64,000 nt of DNA from Streptomyces tropicalis (GCF_029269835.1 NZ_JARJBB010000001.1:620001-684000); one strand, 5' to 3'; numbered from the stretch's first letter, positions 42,282 to 53,660 are shown. Notes: generated by a model from the sequence alone, not told the origin. Program-made: numbers and translations.

Positions 42282-44929
42282 GCGGAACCTCCGATCAGGG
42301 TGAGGAAGGCGTCCTCCAGGCGGCGGTGCGGTCCGACGGAGGCGACGGGCACTTCCAGCCGCACCAGCTCCGCCACCAACTGCGGTGCGCTGCTGCCCGG
42401 TTCGAGCCGGATCAGGAGGCCGTCCCCGGTGCGCACCGCGGAGGCGACGCCCGGCAGGGCGGCGACCTTGTCCACGACCGGCTCCTCGACCGGGACCCCC
42501 GTGCCGACGAGGAGGGTGTCGCCCGAGCCGACGATCTCACCGACCGGGCCCGCCTGGACGAGCCGGCCGCGGTCCATGACCACCAGGTGCGTGCAGGACT
42601 GCTCGACCTCCGCCAGGAGGTGACTGGAGACGATCACCGTGCGGCCGGCCGTCGCGTAACGGATCATCACCTCGCGCATCTCGCGGATCTGCGGCGGGTC
42701 GAGGCCGTTGGTCGGCTCGTCGAGGATGAGCAGGTCGGGCAGGCCCAGCATGGCCTGGGCGAGGGCGAGGCGCTGGCGCATGCCCTGCGAGTAGGTGCGG
42801 ATCGCGCGGGCCAGGGCGTCGCCCAGGCCCGCGATCTCCAGCGCCTCCTCCAGGTGCGCGTCCCCGGGCGGGCGGCCGGTGGCCCGCCAGTACAGCTCCA
42901 GGTTCTCCCGGCCGGACAGGTGGGGCAGGAAGCCCGCGCCCTCGACGAAGGCCCCGACCCGGGACAGCACCGGCGCGCCCGGGCGGACGGCGTGGCCGAA
43001 GACGCGGATCTCGCCGCTGTCGGGTCCGATCAGTCCCATCAGCATGCGCAGGGTGGTGGTCTTGCCCGCGCCGTTCGGGCCGAGCAGGCCGAGGACCTGG
43101 CCCTGCTCGACCCGGAGGGACAGCTCACGCACCGCGTACCGGTCCGGGGAGCCGGCGTACCGCTTGCTCAGGTCGGTGATCTCCAGCGGGACGCAGGACA
43201 GCGCCGGGTCGGGGGCGGGCGCGGCGCTACGGCGACGCGCCGTCAGCAGCAGGGCGAGGGCGGTCGCTGCGCCCGCGGCGGGCAGCCACCACACCCAGGC
43301 CGGCAGGGACGCGGCCGCGGTGGTCACGCCGGGTGCCGTGGGCACCCGCAGGGCGCTGCGCAGGGAGACGGTGTACGTCGCCGGGGCGGCCGGGGAGGCG
43401 TAGCCGAGGTCGGTGGAGGCGAGGACCAGGCGGAGCCGGTGGCCCTTCTGCACCTCGTGGTCGACCGCCGGGAGGGTGATCGTGACGTCCTTGCCGGCCC
43501 GGGCGTCCTCGACCCGGACGGGGGCCACCAGTTGGGCGGGCAGCACCGGGCGGGCGGCGCCGGGCCCGACGTCGTACACCTTGCCGAAGAGCACCGCGTC
43601 GCGGCTCGTCGAGGTCACGTGGACGGTCGCCGTGGGCGATCCGGTGATGCGCAGGTCGTGGGTGAGCGGCGGCGAGTCGAAGCGGGCGTACTGGCCGGGG
43701 AAGTCCAGGGAGACGCCGACGCCGAGCGAGGAGAGCTGGGCGAGGCCGCCGGCGCCGCCGAGTCCGGGCAGGGCGGAGACGGCGGGCGGGGAGGCGCCCG
43801 CCGGGTTCTCCAGGCGCTGCGCGCGGCCGGTGAGCGCGATGCGCCGCGGGGTGCTCTCCAGGCCGGGGTACGAGGTGCCGCTCGCGCCGCGCACCAGGGC
43901 GGCGCCGTCGGTGGAGTCGACGCCGCCGCTGCGGGTGACGCGGAAGGCGGGTCCGGTGTCGGCGCCGCGGTCGCCCCGGAGGTACCGGTCGAACCAGGCC
44001 CGCACCCGGGCCTGGACGCGGGCGGTCTCCAGGTCTCCGCCGTCGTGTCCGCCGGCGATCCAGTCGACGTCGACGGGGGCGCCGTGGGCGCGGATGGCGC
44101 GCGCGGCCGCGTCGGCCTGGCCGAGCGGGAACAGGGAGTCGCTCTGCCCCTGGACCAGCAGGGTCGGCACCTTGATGCGGTCGGCGACGGCGGACGGCGA
44201 GCGTTCCTCGAGCAGCCGGCGGGCCGCGGTGTCCGGCGTGCCGGACTGGGCCACGCGCTGGTACATCCGGCACAGCTCGGGCTGGAACCTGGCGCAGCCG
44301 CCGCCGGAGTTGACGAAGACTCCGGCCCAGAGCCTCTTGAACACGCCGTCCGGGAACAGGGCGTCCGCCAGGTTCCAGTACGTGATCGCGGGGGCGACGG
44401 CGTCCACCCGGCGGTCGTGTCCGGCGGCCAGCAGGGCGAGCGCACCGCCGTAGGACGCGCCGGCCACACCGACCCGGGGGTCGCCGGGTGCGTCCAGCCG
44501 GACCTCGGGGCGGCGGGCCAGCCAGTCGATCAGCCGGGAGACGTCGGCGACCTCGGCCCGGGGGTCGTTGAGCCCGATCCGCCCGGTGGAGCGGCCGAAG
44601 CCGCGCGCGGACCAGGTGAGCACCGCGTACCCGTCGCGGGCGAGGTCCTCGGCCTGGTGGCGGACGTCGTCCTTGCTGCCGCCGAAGCCGTGCGCGAGCA
44701 GGACGGCGGGGCGGCGGCCGGCGGGGCCCGCGGTGAACCAGGAGGTGTCCAGGCGCACTCCGTCGTCCATGGTCATGACCCGGTCGGCGCGGTGCACCGG
44801 GGCGGGCGCGCCGGAGGCGGCCGCCGTCCAGGTGCCGGCCGCGGCGAGCACCGCGACGGCGGCCCCGGCGGCGCACAGGCGCCGGGGGCCGCGCAGCAGG
44901 CGCCGCAGTCCGGGCAGTCGGAGATCCAT
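42278..44929 (-). CDS. Fusion: extracellular X-Pro-peptidase-type hydrolase + cytoplasmic ABC ATPase
   Basis: 883 residues in one uninterrupted frame. A signal-anchor TM at about 15-38 leads to a CocE/S15-type alpha/beta hydrolase (about 50-345: LLAHGFGGSKDD oxyanion region, nucleophile GASYGGA near 162, Asp in QGQSDSLFPLG, His in AGGHDGG) and a jelly-roll domain typical of X-Pro dipeptidyl peptidases (about 400-550). A second TM (about 563-582, WWLPAAGAATALALLLTARR) brings the chain back inside to a full ABC ATPase (about 600-820): Walker A GPNGAGKTTT, signature YSQGMRQRL (LSGGQ variant), Walker B LLILDEPTNGLD, SSHLL switch. Topology is consistent: two TMs, hydrolase outside, ATPase inside. 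The permease gene overlaps its stop. Substrate unknown. Confidence 0.88.
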   Translation of the reverse strand: MDLRLPGLRRLLRGPRRLCAAGAAVAVLAAAGTWTAAASGAPAPVHRADRVMTMDDGVRLDTSWFTAGPAGRRPAVLLAHGFGGSKDDVRHQAEDLARDGYAVLTWSARGFGRSTGRIGLNDPRAEVADVSRLIDWLARRPEVRLDAPGDPRVGVAGASYGGALALLAAGHDRRVDAVAPAITYWNLADALFPDGVFKRLWAGVFVNSGGGCARFQPELCRMYQRVAQSGTPDTAARRLLEERSPSAVADRIKVPTLLVQGQSDSLFPLGQADAAARAIRAHGAPVDVDWIAGGHDGGDLETARVQARVRAWFDRYLRGDRGADTGPAFRVTRSGGVDSTDGAALVRGASGTSYPGLESTPRRIALTGRAQRLENPAGASPPAVSALPGLGGAGGLAQLSSLGVGVSLDFPGQYARFDSPPLTHDLRITGSPTATVHVTSTSRDAVLFGKVYDVGPGAARPVLPAQLVAPVRVEDARAGKDVTITLPAVDHEVQKGHRLRLVLASTDLGYASPAAPATYTVSLRSALRVPTAPGVTTAAASLPAWVWWLPAAGAATALALLLTARRRSAAPAPDPALSCVPLEITDLSKRYAGSPDRYAVRELSLRVEQGQVLGLLGPNGAGKTTTLRMLMGLIGPDSGEIRVFGHAVRPGAPVLSRVGAFVEGAGFLPHLSGRENLELYWRATGRPPGDAHLEEALEIAGLGDALARAIRTYSQGMRQRLALAQAMLGLPDLLILDEPTNGLDPPQIREMREVMIRYATAGRTVIVSSHLLAEVEQSCTHLVVMDRGRLVQAGPVGEIVGSGDTLLVGTGVPVEEPVVDKVAALPGVASAVRTGDGLLIRLEPGSSAPQLVAELVRLEVPVASVGPHRRLEDAFLTLIGGSA

Positions 44930-45043
44930 GCGTCCACGGTACGGGCCGCCACCGACAACCGGTGCAGCCCACGGGCCGAACCCCGCGCCCTCCCCCGGGA
45001 GTACGGGGTGGCCGCGGGGTACCGCGCCCGCGGTACGCCGGGA

Positions 45044-46441
45044 TCAGGTCCGCGCGTCCTCCGGGATCGACACCAGCCAGCGGGTGTCGCGGCGCGGGCG
45101 GAGGTAGAGGACCCAGTACAGGGTGGCGACCGCCGTGATGCCGCCCGTCCACAGCAGGTAGCTCGTCTCCTGCTGGCTGAGGATGTAGGCGAGGACCGCG
45201 ATCAGCAGGATCGGCATGGCGGGCCACAGCGGCATCCGCCAGGCGGGCGTGTGCCGGTGGGAGCCGCGGCGGGCGAGCAGGGCGGCGACCGCGACGAGCA
45301 GGTACATGGCGGTCACGGACACGCCGGTGACGCCGTAGAGGGTGTCCAGGTTGACGAAGCACAGGAGCGCGCCGGGGATGCCGACCGCGAGCGTGGAGAC
45401 CCAGGGGGAGCCGAAGCGGCCGAGGCGGGAGAAGAGGTGGTTGACCGGCTCGGGCCACGCCTTGTCGCGGGCGGAGGCGAACAGCACCCGGGAGTTCTGG
45501 ATGACCATCACGATGCCCGCGTTGATGATCGCGAGGGCGACGCAGAGGCTGACGAAGGTACCGACGGCGCTGTTGGACCAGGCGGTCACCATGCTGCTGA
45601 GGTCGCCGCCGGTGAGCTGCCCGATGTCCGAGGCGCCCATGGTGATGGCGACGACCGGGACCAGGATGACCACCGAGGAGATGGCGAGGGTGGCGAGGAC
45701 CGTGCGGGCGACGTTGCGCCGGGGGTGCTCCATTTCCTCGGAGAGGTACACGGCGGTCGAGAAGCCCTGGGTGACGAAGAGGGCGATGGCGAGGCCGGAG
45801 ACGACCAGCATGGCCGTCACGGTGTCCGTGTGGCCGCCGGAGCCGGCCACCTGCAGGGAGACGAGGCTGCCGACGCCGCGGTGGCTGTGCGCGAAGCCGA
45901 GCAGGGCGACGACTCCGGCGGCGATCACCTCGAGGACGAGGAAGATGCCGGTGATCCAGGCGTTGGCGCGCAGGTCCAGCAGGCCGGCCAGGGTGGCGAG
46001 CAGCATGACCCCGGCGCCCGTCCAGGACGCGTTCAGGTGCACCAGCGGCGCCAGGTAGTCCGCCGTGCCCATGGCGATCACGGGCGGGACGATCATGACG
46101 ACGAGCAGCGACAGGACGAAGACCAGCCAGCCCGCCAGCCGTCCGGCCAGCGTCGACACCATGGCGTACTCGCCGCCCGCGCTGGGGATGAGGGTGCCCA
46201 GTTCGGAGTAGCAGAACGCCACGGCGATGCAGAGGAGGGAGCCGATGGCGATCGTGAGGGCGGTGGCGGTGCCGAGCGTGCCGAAGAGGTCGGGGACGAC
46301 CACGAAGAGCGTGGAGGCCGGTGTCACGCACGAGAGCGTGAGGAGGGTGCCGCCGACCACCCCGATGGATCGCTTGAGCTTCTGGGGGCTGTCCGTCGCC
46401 TCTATGACGGCGTTCTCGACAGGGCGGAGCGTGTCGGTCAT
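45044..46441 (-). CDS. APC-superfamily amino acid permease
   Basis: 465 residues, ATG at 46439-46441 with a weak GGATAC upstream. Twelve membrane segments are visible, beginning SIGVVGGTLLTLSCVTPAST (about 25-45), with the unwound TM1 glycine motif altered to TPAST. It should import amino acids or amines with protons. A cytosolic tail ends in SIPEDART. The next upstream gene on the same strand, mmsA, is 375 bases away and separated by a terminator, so it has its own promoter. Specificity cannot be read from sequence; valine-pathway substrates are conceivable because of mmsA. Confidence 0.87.
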   Translation of the reverse strand: MTDTLRPVENAVIEATDSPQKLKRSIGVVGGTLLTLSCVTPASTLFVVVPDLFGTLGTATALTIAIGSLLCIAVAFCYSELGTLIPSAGGEYAMVSTLAGRLAGWLVFVLSLLVVMIVPPVIAMGTADYLAPLVHLNASWTGAGVMLLATLAGLLDLRANAWITGIFLVLEVIAAGVVALLGFAHSHRGVGSLVSLQVAGSGGHTDTVTAMLVVSGLAIALFVTQGFSTAVYLSEEMEHPRRNVARTVLATLAISSVVILVPVVAITMGASDIGQLTGGDLSSMVTAWSNSAVGTFVSLCVALAIINAGIVMVIQNSRVLFASARDKAWPEPVNHLFSRLGRFGSPWVSTLAVGIPGALLCFVNLDTLYGVTGVSVTAMYLLVAVAALLARRGSHRHTPAWRMPLWPAMPILLIAVLAYILSQQETSYLLWTGGITAVATLYWVLYLRPRRDTRWLVSIPEDART

Positions 46442-46817
46442 GCGGCGGTATCCGATCGACTCGTGCGAGATGAAGGGGGTCGGGAGCGCTATCGCCTCCG
46501 GCGGCTCAGGTCGTACGTGCTGTCGTCCGCTCCCGGCGCTGATGGAACCTCGACGAAAACCGCCGCGTCAATGCCCGTTTACCTTCGGAATCCGCACTGG
46601 CCATGTTCGCGAAGTTGCTGCACTTTCCCAGGCGATGAAAGCCAAGTAGGTCATTCATCAAGACCTTTTGGGATCTGACCTTGCTTTCCAAGATCATTTA
46701 TGCGAAACACCTGCGCCGTCCGTTTGATCCCCTCCGCACGGCATTCGCAGCCCGGGCGACAAAAAAACCTCGGGCCGTCCGCATAACGGACGACCCGAGG
46801 CGGGGTGCCGGTGACCC
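46442..46817. other. A+T-richer promoter region and mmsA terminator
   Basis: 376 bases between the permease start and the mmsA stop. The stretch 46590-46730 is unusually A+T-rich for this genome and should carry the permease promoter; 46761-46800 is the mmsA terminator. No gene seen. Confidence 0.55.
46761..46800 (-). terminator. Terminator of mmsA
   Basis: On the minus strand CCTCGGGTCGTCCG and CGGACGGCCCGAGG form a 14-bp stem with one mismatch and a TTATG loop, followed by seven T residues. A textbook intrinsic terminator 17 bases past the mmsA stop. Confidence 0.95.
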
Positions 46818-48320
<1,503 letters not shown>

Positions 48321-48334
48321 GCCCAGTTACTCCT

Positions 48335-48625
48335 TCACAGATGGCGGCGTCGGGTCGAGACGTGCCGTTGGCAGAGCTCTTGTGACGTGACCGGCGACGA
48401 TCGGGCCGCGGTCGGGGCCACGGGTCCATCCCACCAGTCCCGCCCCGCAGGCGCGCCCGACACTGTGTCTGCGGTTTCGGTGTCCGCGTAGACACATGTG
48501 GGAGTGTCCGCCGCGCGGGCCCGGAGGCGGGCCGCCCGGTGGGGAGCGGGCGGTGCGGCCGAGGCGGCCGAGACGGGTGGAGCGGCAGGTGCCGGTGGGG
48601 CGGTGGCGACGGGAACCGGAGACAT
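48335..48625 (-). CDS. Small protein coupled to mmsA, function unknown
   Basis: 96 residues. ATG at 48623-48625 has GGGAGGT 4-5 bases upstream. The stop TGA at 48335-48337 directly abuts the mmsA ribosome-binding site, so the two genes are almost certainly translated together. The first 30 residues are Ala/Pro-rich (MSPVPVATAPPAPAAPPVSA), the middle is polar with one Cys (ADTPTCVYADTETADTVSG) followed by GRDWWDGP, and the end is basic (STRRRHL) with a second Cys. No signal peptide or known domain. It could be a regulatory leader or a small accessory protein. Codon third positions are mostly G/C but less strictly than in long genes nearby. Confidence 0.55.
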   Translation of the reverse strand: MSPVPVATAPPAPAAPPVSAASAAPPAPHRAARLRARAADTPTCVYADTETADTVSGAPAGRDWWDGPVAPTAARSSPVTSQELCQRHVSTRRRHL

Positions 48626-49356
48626 GAGGACCTCCCGAGGACGCGGAAACCTCCGGCGCGGGGCCGTGGCGGGCGGGGAGTCTGCGCTCGCACTTCGCTC
48701 CTGCCAGGGCGAAGCGGCCTCCCGCACCGGAGGCGATCGGGGCCCGGGCGGCACGGGGCCCGGGCACCGTGCCGGCGGCGCGGCCCAACCCGCTGCCACC
48801 GCACGGGTCCTGGAACTCCCCGCCCTCCGTTCCGTCCTGCGCCAGCACCGTACAGCCGCGACCGGCGCCGTGGGGGGCCACCGCTCCGGCGCCGGGCACG
48901 CCCCTTCTCCTGCCCCCGAAAGCCGCCTCCACATCCATGCGGCCGACCATGATCGATGGACGGCCGGGCACGAGCGGCGTGCGGCCGGATGCGTGCCGCA
49001 CACGGCAGGGCGCCCGGCGCCCGCCGCGCCCCTCCGGCAGCCGGCGCGCGGCCCGCACCCCGGCTCTCGGGCGGTACGCCATCGGCTCCCCTTTCGTTCC
49101 GGCCCGGCTCGGCAAGGGTGGCCCGCGGCCCCGTACGCCCCTGCCGTCGTTTACCGCAGTTCTGTCACAAAAGCACGGGCCGTGTCACACATGTCGCATG
49201 TACGCGGGTTGTCGGTCACACTCGCACGACAGGCACGAGCCGCTGCGGGCCCGTCGTCGTTCACCGAGCACAGGCTTTGTGATCGCCAGCGCAGCACCCG
49301 GCTCCCCCGACGGCCTCCCCGGCCGGCGACGCGGTGCGCGCGGGGAGGTGCCACGC
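48626..49356. other. 731-bp region without a convincing gene
   Basis: Between the mmsA leader gene and the HTH gene, divergent. Long frames run through it on both strands (for example 48498-49592 plus, up to 49115 minus), but these are Arg/Pro/Gly-rich shadow translations without start signals. 49150-49260 is less G+C-rich and contains GTGTCACACATGTCGCATGT, probable promoter sequence for the HTH gene. Confidence 0.5.
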
Positions 49357-49557
49357 ATGACCGACCGAAGGCTCTGGTCGTACAAGGAGATCGCGGCGCA
49401 CATCCGGGTGCAGCCGGACACCGTGCGGTCCTATCGCAAGCACGGTCTGCTCCCGCCGCCCGACCACGTGGAGAGCGGCAAGCCCTACTGGTACGCCGAC
49501 ACCGTGCGGGCCTGGGTCGCCTCCAGACCCCGGAACCGCAACCGCCGCGTCGACTGA
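49357..49557 (+). CDS. Small MerR-type helix-turn-helix protein
   Basis: 66 residues, ATG at 49357-49359 with CGGGGAGGTG 6 bases upstream. The whole protein is one winged-helix domain: LWSYKEIAAHIRVQPDTVRS (HTH), then YRKHGLLPPPDHVESGKPYW and a basic end (RPRNRNRRVD). Similar to MerR/AlpA-like excisionase-fold proteins that bind DNA alone. No phage or integrase gene is adjacent. It is easily missed because a longer frame begins upstream; the ribosome-binding site fixes the start. Confidence 0.8.
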   Translation: MTDRRLWSYKEIAAHIRVQPDTVRSYRKHGLLPPPDHVESGKPYWYADTVRAWVASRPRNRNRRVD

Positions 49558-49627
49558 CCTCCCGACGGGTCACGCACCGGCCCCGTGACTGACGGCCCGC
49601 CCCACCCTCGTGTGGGGCACCGTCATG

Positions 49628-50671
49628 TCAGGTCCACGGCTCGACGACGGTGACCCCGGCGCCCGGTGACGTCCCCATCGCCGCCAGCACACCGGGAGCG
49701 GCGGCGAGTGGCACCGTCGCCGTCACCAGGAGGTCGGGGCGCAGCACACCGGCCTCCACCAGGCGGAGCATCTCCGGGTAGGTGTGCGCGGCCATGCCGT
49801 GGCTGCCGAGCAGTTCGAGCTCCAGCGCGACGGCCCGGGCCATGGGGACGGGGGTCGTCCCCGTCGGGGAGGGCAGCAGGCCGACCTGGACGTGACGGCC
49901 GCGGCGGCGCAGGCCGTTCACCGAGGCGGCGCAGGTGGCGGGCGAGCCGAGCGCGTCCAGGGAGAGGTGGGCGCCGCCGTCGGTGGCCTCGCGGATCCGC
50001 TCGGCCGTGTCCGCGCCGCCGCCCGCGTCCACGCGGACGGCGGCTCCGAACGTGCGGGCCAGGTCCAGCGCGCCGGGCGCCACGTCCACCGCCACGACCC
50101 GGGCGCCGGCCGCCGCGGCGATCATCACCGCCGACAGGCCCACTCCGCCGCAGCCGTGCACGGCGACCCACTCCCCCGGGGCGACCCTCCCCTGCTGGAC
50201 CACCGCACGGAACGCGGTGGCGAACCGGCAGCCGAGGGAGGCGGCCGTCGCGGCCGACAGTGCGTCGGGCACGGCGATCAGGTTGACGTCGGCGTGGTCG
50301 AGGGCGACGTACTGGGCGAAGGAGCCCCAGTGGGTGAACCCCGGCTGGGACTGCCGCTCGCACACCTGCCGGTCGCCGGCCGCGCAGGCGGGGCAGGTGC
50401 CGCAGGCGCACACGAAGGGCACGGTCACGCGGTCGCCGGGCCGCCACCGGGCCACCCGCGGGCCCACCGCCTCGACGGTGCCCGCGAGTTCGTGGCCCGG
50501 TACGTGCGGCAGGGTGATGTCGGGGTCGTGACCCTGCCAGCCGTGCCAGTCGCTGCGGCACACGCCGGTCGCCTCGACCCGCACCACCACCCCGTGGTCG
50601 GCGGGGCGCGGGTCGGGCACCTCGCGCACCTCGGCCGGCTCCCCGTACCGCTCGAACACCACTGCCCGCAT
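49628..50671 (-). CDS. Zinc-dependent alcohol dehydrogenase (MDR family)
   Basis: 347 residues, ATG at 50669-50671. Catalytic zinc ligands: Cys in [11 protein letters not shown] (about 37) and the GHE motif; structural zinc: [17 protein letters not shown] (about 88-104). NAD(P) motif [10 protein letters not shown] (about 170). Standard length. Oxidises an alcohol with NAD or NADP; substrate unassigned. It stands alone between the HTH gene and the 200-bp inverted-repeat element. Confidence 0.9.
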   Translation of the reverse strand: MRAVVFERYGEPAEVREVPDPRPADHGVVVRVEATGVCRSDWHGWQGHDPDITLPHVPGHELAGTVEAVGPRVARWRPGDRVTVPFVCACGTCPACAAGDRQVCERQSQPGFTHWGSFAQYVALDHADVNLIAVPDALSAATAASLGCRFATAFRAVVQQGRVAPGEWVAVHGCGGVGLSAVMIAAAAGARVVAVDVAPGALDLARTFGAAVRVDAGGGADTAERIREATDGGAHLSLDALGSPATCAASVNGLRRRGRHVQVGLLPSPTGTTPVPMARAVALELELLGSHGMAAHTYPEMLRLVEAGVLRPDLLVTATVPLAAAPGVLAAMGTSPGAGVTVVEPWT

Positions 50672-50822
50672 GCGCCTGCCTCGCCTTCCCTCGGGGTCCG
50701 CGGTCCCAGGCCGCCGGGGTGACCCTCCGGCGGCCCGGCGATCACCGCTTCGGTCCGGAACGGTAGTGCCTGCGGGGCACCGGGAGCTGCCCCCGCGGGC
50801 CCAGGACCCCAGCCCCGGGGCT

Positions 50823-51022
50823 CTAGTGCTGTGACCGGAAAGTTCACCGGCTCGCGACGCCCGGCACGGCACCTCGCCGCGGTGTCGCCTCACCCGAGTA
50901 CATCCAGTACGCGGGCGACGCTCCGCCGTGCGATGCTCCCCCACAGCCTGAACGGCGTGGGAGGTGCCCCCAGCACCGGACGCCGCGAGCATCCCGGCAA
51001 ACCTTTCCGGCCACAGCACTAG
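50823..51022. mobile_element. MITE-like 200-bp inverted-repeat element
   Basis: Left end CTAGTGCTGTGACCGGAAAG (50823-50842) matches the reverse complement of the right end (51003-51022) with one mismatch, and the match continues with small gaps into CCGG, about 28 bases per arm. The ends are CTAG, suggesting CTAG/TA target duplication. The inside has no gene, but includes GGCGACGCTCCGCCGTGCG and GGGAGGTGCCCCCAGCACC, motifs I remember as recurrent in Streptomyces intergenic repeats. No transposase lies nearby, so it would need one in trans. Its right end supplies the stop codon of the MMPL gene. Confidence 0.75.
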
Positions 51023-53493
51023 CCCCGTGTGCCGGCTCTGTCCCGGTCCCCGTCGGTCCGCTCCGCCGGGTCGGCCGGACCAACAGGGTCGGTCGGATCG
51101 GCCGGTTCGGCCGCTGCGGGCCGTGGCGCGAGGGGCGTGGACGGTGTGCCCGCGGGGGGCGCCGCCTCGCCCTCACTCAGGCCGAACCGCGCGTGGAAGC
51201 GGCGCAGCGGGGCCGGGGCCCACCAGGTCGCCCGGCCGGTGAGGCGCATGACCGCGGGCACCAGGAGACTGCGCACGATCATCGCGTCCATCAGCACGGC
51301 CAGGGCGATGCCGAGGCCGAGCATCTTGGTGTTGGTCACCCGGGACATGCCGATCGCGACCATCACCACGGCGAGGATGACGGCGGCCGCGGTGATCAGG
51401 CCGCCGGTGCGCTGGAGCCCGTGCCGCACCGCGGCGGTGTGGTCGCCCGTCCGGTCGTACTCCTCCTTGATGCGGGAGAGCAGGAAGACGCCGTAGTCCA
51501 TGGAGAGGCCGAAGGCCACGCAGAACATCAGGACGGGCAGGGTCGTCTCGATGGACCCCGGGCTGGTGAAGCCCAGCAGGCCGGACAGGTGGCCGTCCTG
51601 GAAGACCCACACCACCGCGCCGAACATGGCCGTCAGGCTCAGCGCGTTGAGCAGGACCGCCTGGAGCGGGATCAGCACGCTCCCGGTGAGGAGGAACACC
51701 AGCAGCAGCGTGACCGTCGTGATGAACGCGGCGGCCCGGGGCAGCCGCTCCCCGATGGCGTGCTTGGAGTCCACGAGGACGGCCGCCGTGCCGGTGACCC
51801 GGGTGGTGAACGGCGCCTCGGTGGAGCGCAGTTCGCCGACCAGGCGCTGCGTCGTGTCGTCGACGGCCTCGCCCAGGGGCAGCACCGTGAAGTACGCGGC
51901 GTCACCCCTGACGAGCGGCCCGTCGATCCGCAGCACCCCGGGCAGCGCGGCGACGTGCTCCCGGTAGGCCGCGTACTGCGCCTTCGTGGCCCGGCCGCGG
52001 GCGAAGATCTCCAGGCCGCCGCCGGGACTGCCGGGGAAGTCCTCCCGGATGTGCTGCTGGACCACGTGGGACTCGGCGGTGGAGGGGAGCTGCCGGTCGT
52101 CGGCGGTGCCGAACCTCACGCCCAGGAAGGGCAGTCCGAGCAGGACCAGCACGGCGGCGGTGGCCAGGGCGAAGACGGGCGCGCGGCGCATCACCAGCGT
52201 CGCCGTGCGCGCCCAGGCGGTGCCTCCCTCCCCGTCGGCCGGCTGCTGCTTCCCGCCGCGCCGGAACAGGCGCCGCAGATCCAGGGAGTTCACCCGGTGG
52301 CCCAGCAGGACGAGGGCCGCGGGGAGCAGCACGAGGGCGGCGGCCGCCGCCAGCAGCACCACGGCGATGCCCGCGTAGGCGAAGGAGCGCAGGAAGTACT
52401 GAGGGAAGACCAGCATGGCCGCGAGGGACACGGCGACCGTGAGGGACGAGAAGAGCACGGTCCGGCCCGCGGTGCGCAGGGTGGTGCCGATGGCGGCCTG
52501 CGGTGGCGCGCCGGTGGCCAGCTCCTCGCGGAAGCGGCGCACGATGAACAGCGCGTAGTCGATGGCGAGGCCGAGCCCCAGGGCCGTGGTGAGGTTCATC
52601 GCGAAGACGGAGACGTCGGTGAACTCCGTCAGCCCGCGCAGCACCGCGTTGGTCCCGAGGATCGCGACGATGCCGATGCCGAGCGGGAGCAGGGCGGCGA
52701 CGGCGCTGCCGAACACCATGACCAGCAGGACGAGCGTGATCGGCAGGGCGATCGTCTCGGCGCGGGTCAGGTCCTCGCGGATGATCGACTGCATCTCGTG
52801 CCGCACGGCGACCGGGCCGCCGAGGGTCACCCGCACCGGCCCGTGCGCACCCCGGTAGGCGGGGGTGATGCGGTCGAGGGTCCTGCCCATCGCGGTGTCG
52901 TCGCCGGTGAGGCGGGCGGCGATCAGCGCCTCGTGCCCGTCCCGGGCGCGCAGCGCGGGGGCGCCCGAGCGCCAGTAGGAGCCGACGCCCGTCACGCCCC
53001 GCTCGGCGGCGAGGCGGGATGCGAGCCGCCGGGCCTCGCCGGCGACCACCGGATCGTCCACCCTGCCGCCGCGGCCCGCGTCGACCAGGAGCAGCAGATT
53101 CGGCTGGGAGTCCGGGAACTCGCGCTCCAGCGCCCTGGTCGCGTACGTCGACTCGGCGGTCGGGTCCTCCCAGCCGCCGCTGCCCAGCCGGTCGGCGACC
53201 CCGCTGCCCGCGAGGACGGCGAGCACCGTCAGCACGAGGGCGGCCAGCAGCGACAACCGGGGCCGTGCCGTGACGAGGCGGGTCCAGCCGCCGATGCGCG
53301 CCGCCCCGCCCCCCGTGCCGGGCGGTGCGCCACCGGGAGCCGGACCGTCACCGGCGCCCGCGGCGCGGGACCCGTCCCCCGCTGCGGCTCCGCCGTGTGC
53401 GCCCCGGTCCCGCGCGCCCCGGCCCGCTGCCGCGCCCCCGGTGCGGCCGGACCTCTCGCCCGCGCCGCCGTCCGGCCCCTTGACCCCGGTCAT
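51019..53493 (-). CDS. MMPL-family (RND superfamily) transporter
   Basis: 824 residues from ATG 53491-53493 ([20 protein letters not shown]); GGGGAAGGGG lies upstream. A Gly/Ala-rich disordered N-terminus (about 1-65) precedes TM1 (about 80-100), a first extracellular domain, five or six TMs (about 245-430, including [20 protein letters not shown]), a second extracellular domain, and the C-terminal TM bundle (about 600-760, with [20 protein letters not shown]). Proton-driven export of lipids or hydrophobic compounds is the family role. The TAG stop is formed by the CTAG end of the inverted-repeat element, so the original C-terminus may be altered. Divergent from a TetR gene, which probably represses it. 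Confidence 0.88.
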   Translation of the reverse strand: MTGVKGPDGGAGERSGRTGGAAAGRGARDRGAHGGAAAGDGSRAAGAGDGPAPGGAPPGTGGGAARIGGWTRLVTARPRLSLLAALVLTVLAVLAGSGVADRLGSGGWEDPTAESTYATRALEREFPDSQPNLLLLVDAGRGGRVDDPVVAGEARRLASRLAAERGVTGVGSYWRSGAPALRARDGHEALIAARLTGDDTAMGRTLDRITPAYRGAHGPVRVTLGGPVAVRHEMQSIIREDLTRAETIALPITLVLLVMVFGSAVAALLPLGIGIVAILGTNAVLRGLTEFTDVSVFAMNLTTALGLGLAIDYALFIVRRFREELATGAPPQAAIGTTLRTAGRTVLFSSLTVAVSLAAMLVFPQYFLRSFAYAGIAVVLLAAAAALVLLPAALVLLGHRVNSLDLRRLFRRGGKQQPADGEGGTAWARTATLVMRRAPVFALATAAVLVLLGLPFLGVRFGTADDRQLPSTAESHVVQQHIREDFPGSPGGGLEIFARGRATKAQYAAYREHVAALPGVLRIDGPLVRGDAAYFTVLPLGEAVDDTTQRLVGELRSTEAPFTTRVTGTAAVLVDSKHAIGERLPRAAAFITTVTLLLVFLLTGSVLIPLQAVLLNALSLTAMFGAVVWVFQDGHLSGLLGFTSPGSIETTLPVLMFCVAFGLSMDYGVFLLSRIKEEYDRTGDHTAAVRHGLQRTGGLITAAAVILAVVMVAIGMSRVTNTKMLGLGIALAVLMDAMIVRSLLVPAVMRLTGRATWWAPAPLRRFHARFGLSEGEAAPPAGTPSTPLAPRPAAAEPADPTDPVGPADPAERTDGDRDRAGTRG

Positions 53494-53575
53494 CCTGAGG
53501 TGTCCCCTTCCCCCGGCCCGTGCTCCCGCACCGTCGAGAGGGCAGCATGGGTCCGCCATTGCCATCTAAACTGGC

Positions 53576-53628
53576 AAACACGAGAGATCACTCGCGTTTC
53601 ACAAGAATGCGAGTGACCACTCGCGTTT
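53576..53628 (+). promoter_or_regulatory. Two palindromic TetR operators
   Basis: Site 1, 53576-53599: AAACACGAG and CTCGCGTTT around a 6-base centre (one mismatch). Site 2, 53606-53628: AATGCGAG and CTCGCGTTT around TGACCA, perfect in GCGAG/CTCGC. They lie between the divergent MMPL and tetR genes with centres about 30 bases apart. Confidence 0.7.
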
Positions 53629-53660
53629 GTCAATCGCGCGCGGAGAGCTGGGGATACGTC

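Noticed and set aside
48769..49356. Upstream extension of the HTH protein to 262 residues
   Set aside because: The extension is Pro/Arg-rich and without similarity to DNA-binding proteins; a strong ribosome-binding site precedes the internal ATG at 49357.
48498..49592. 364-codon plus-strand frame over the mmsA leader and the HTH gene
   Set aside because: Different frame from the well-supported 66-residue HTH gene and antisense to the coupled small gene; low-complexity product.
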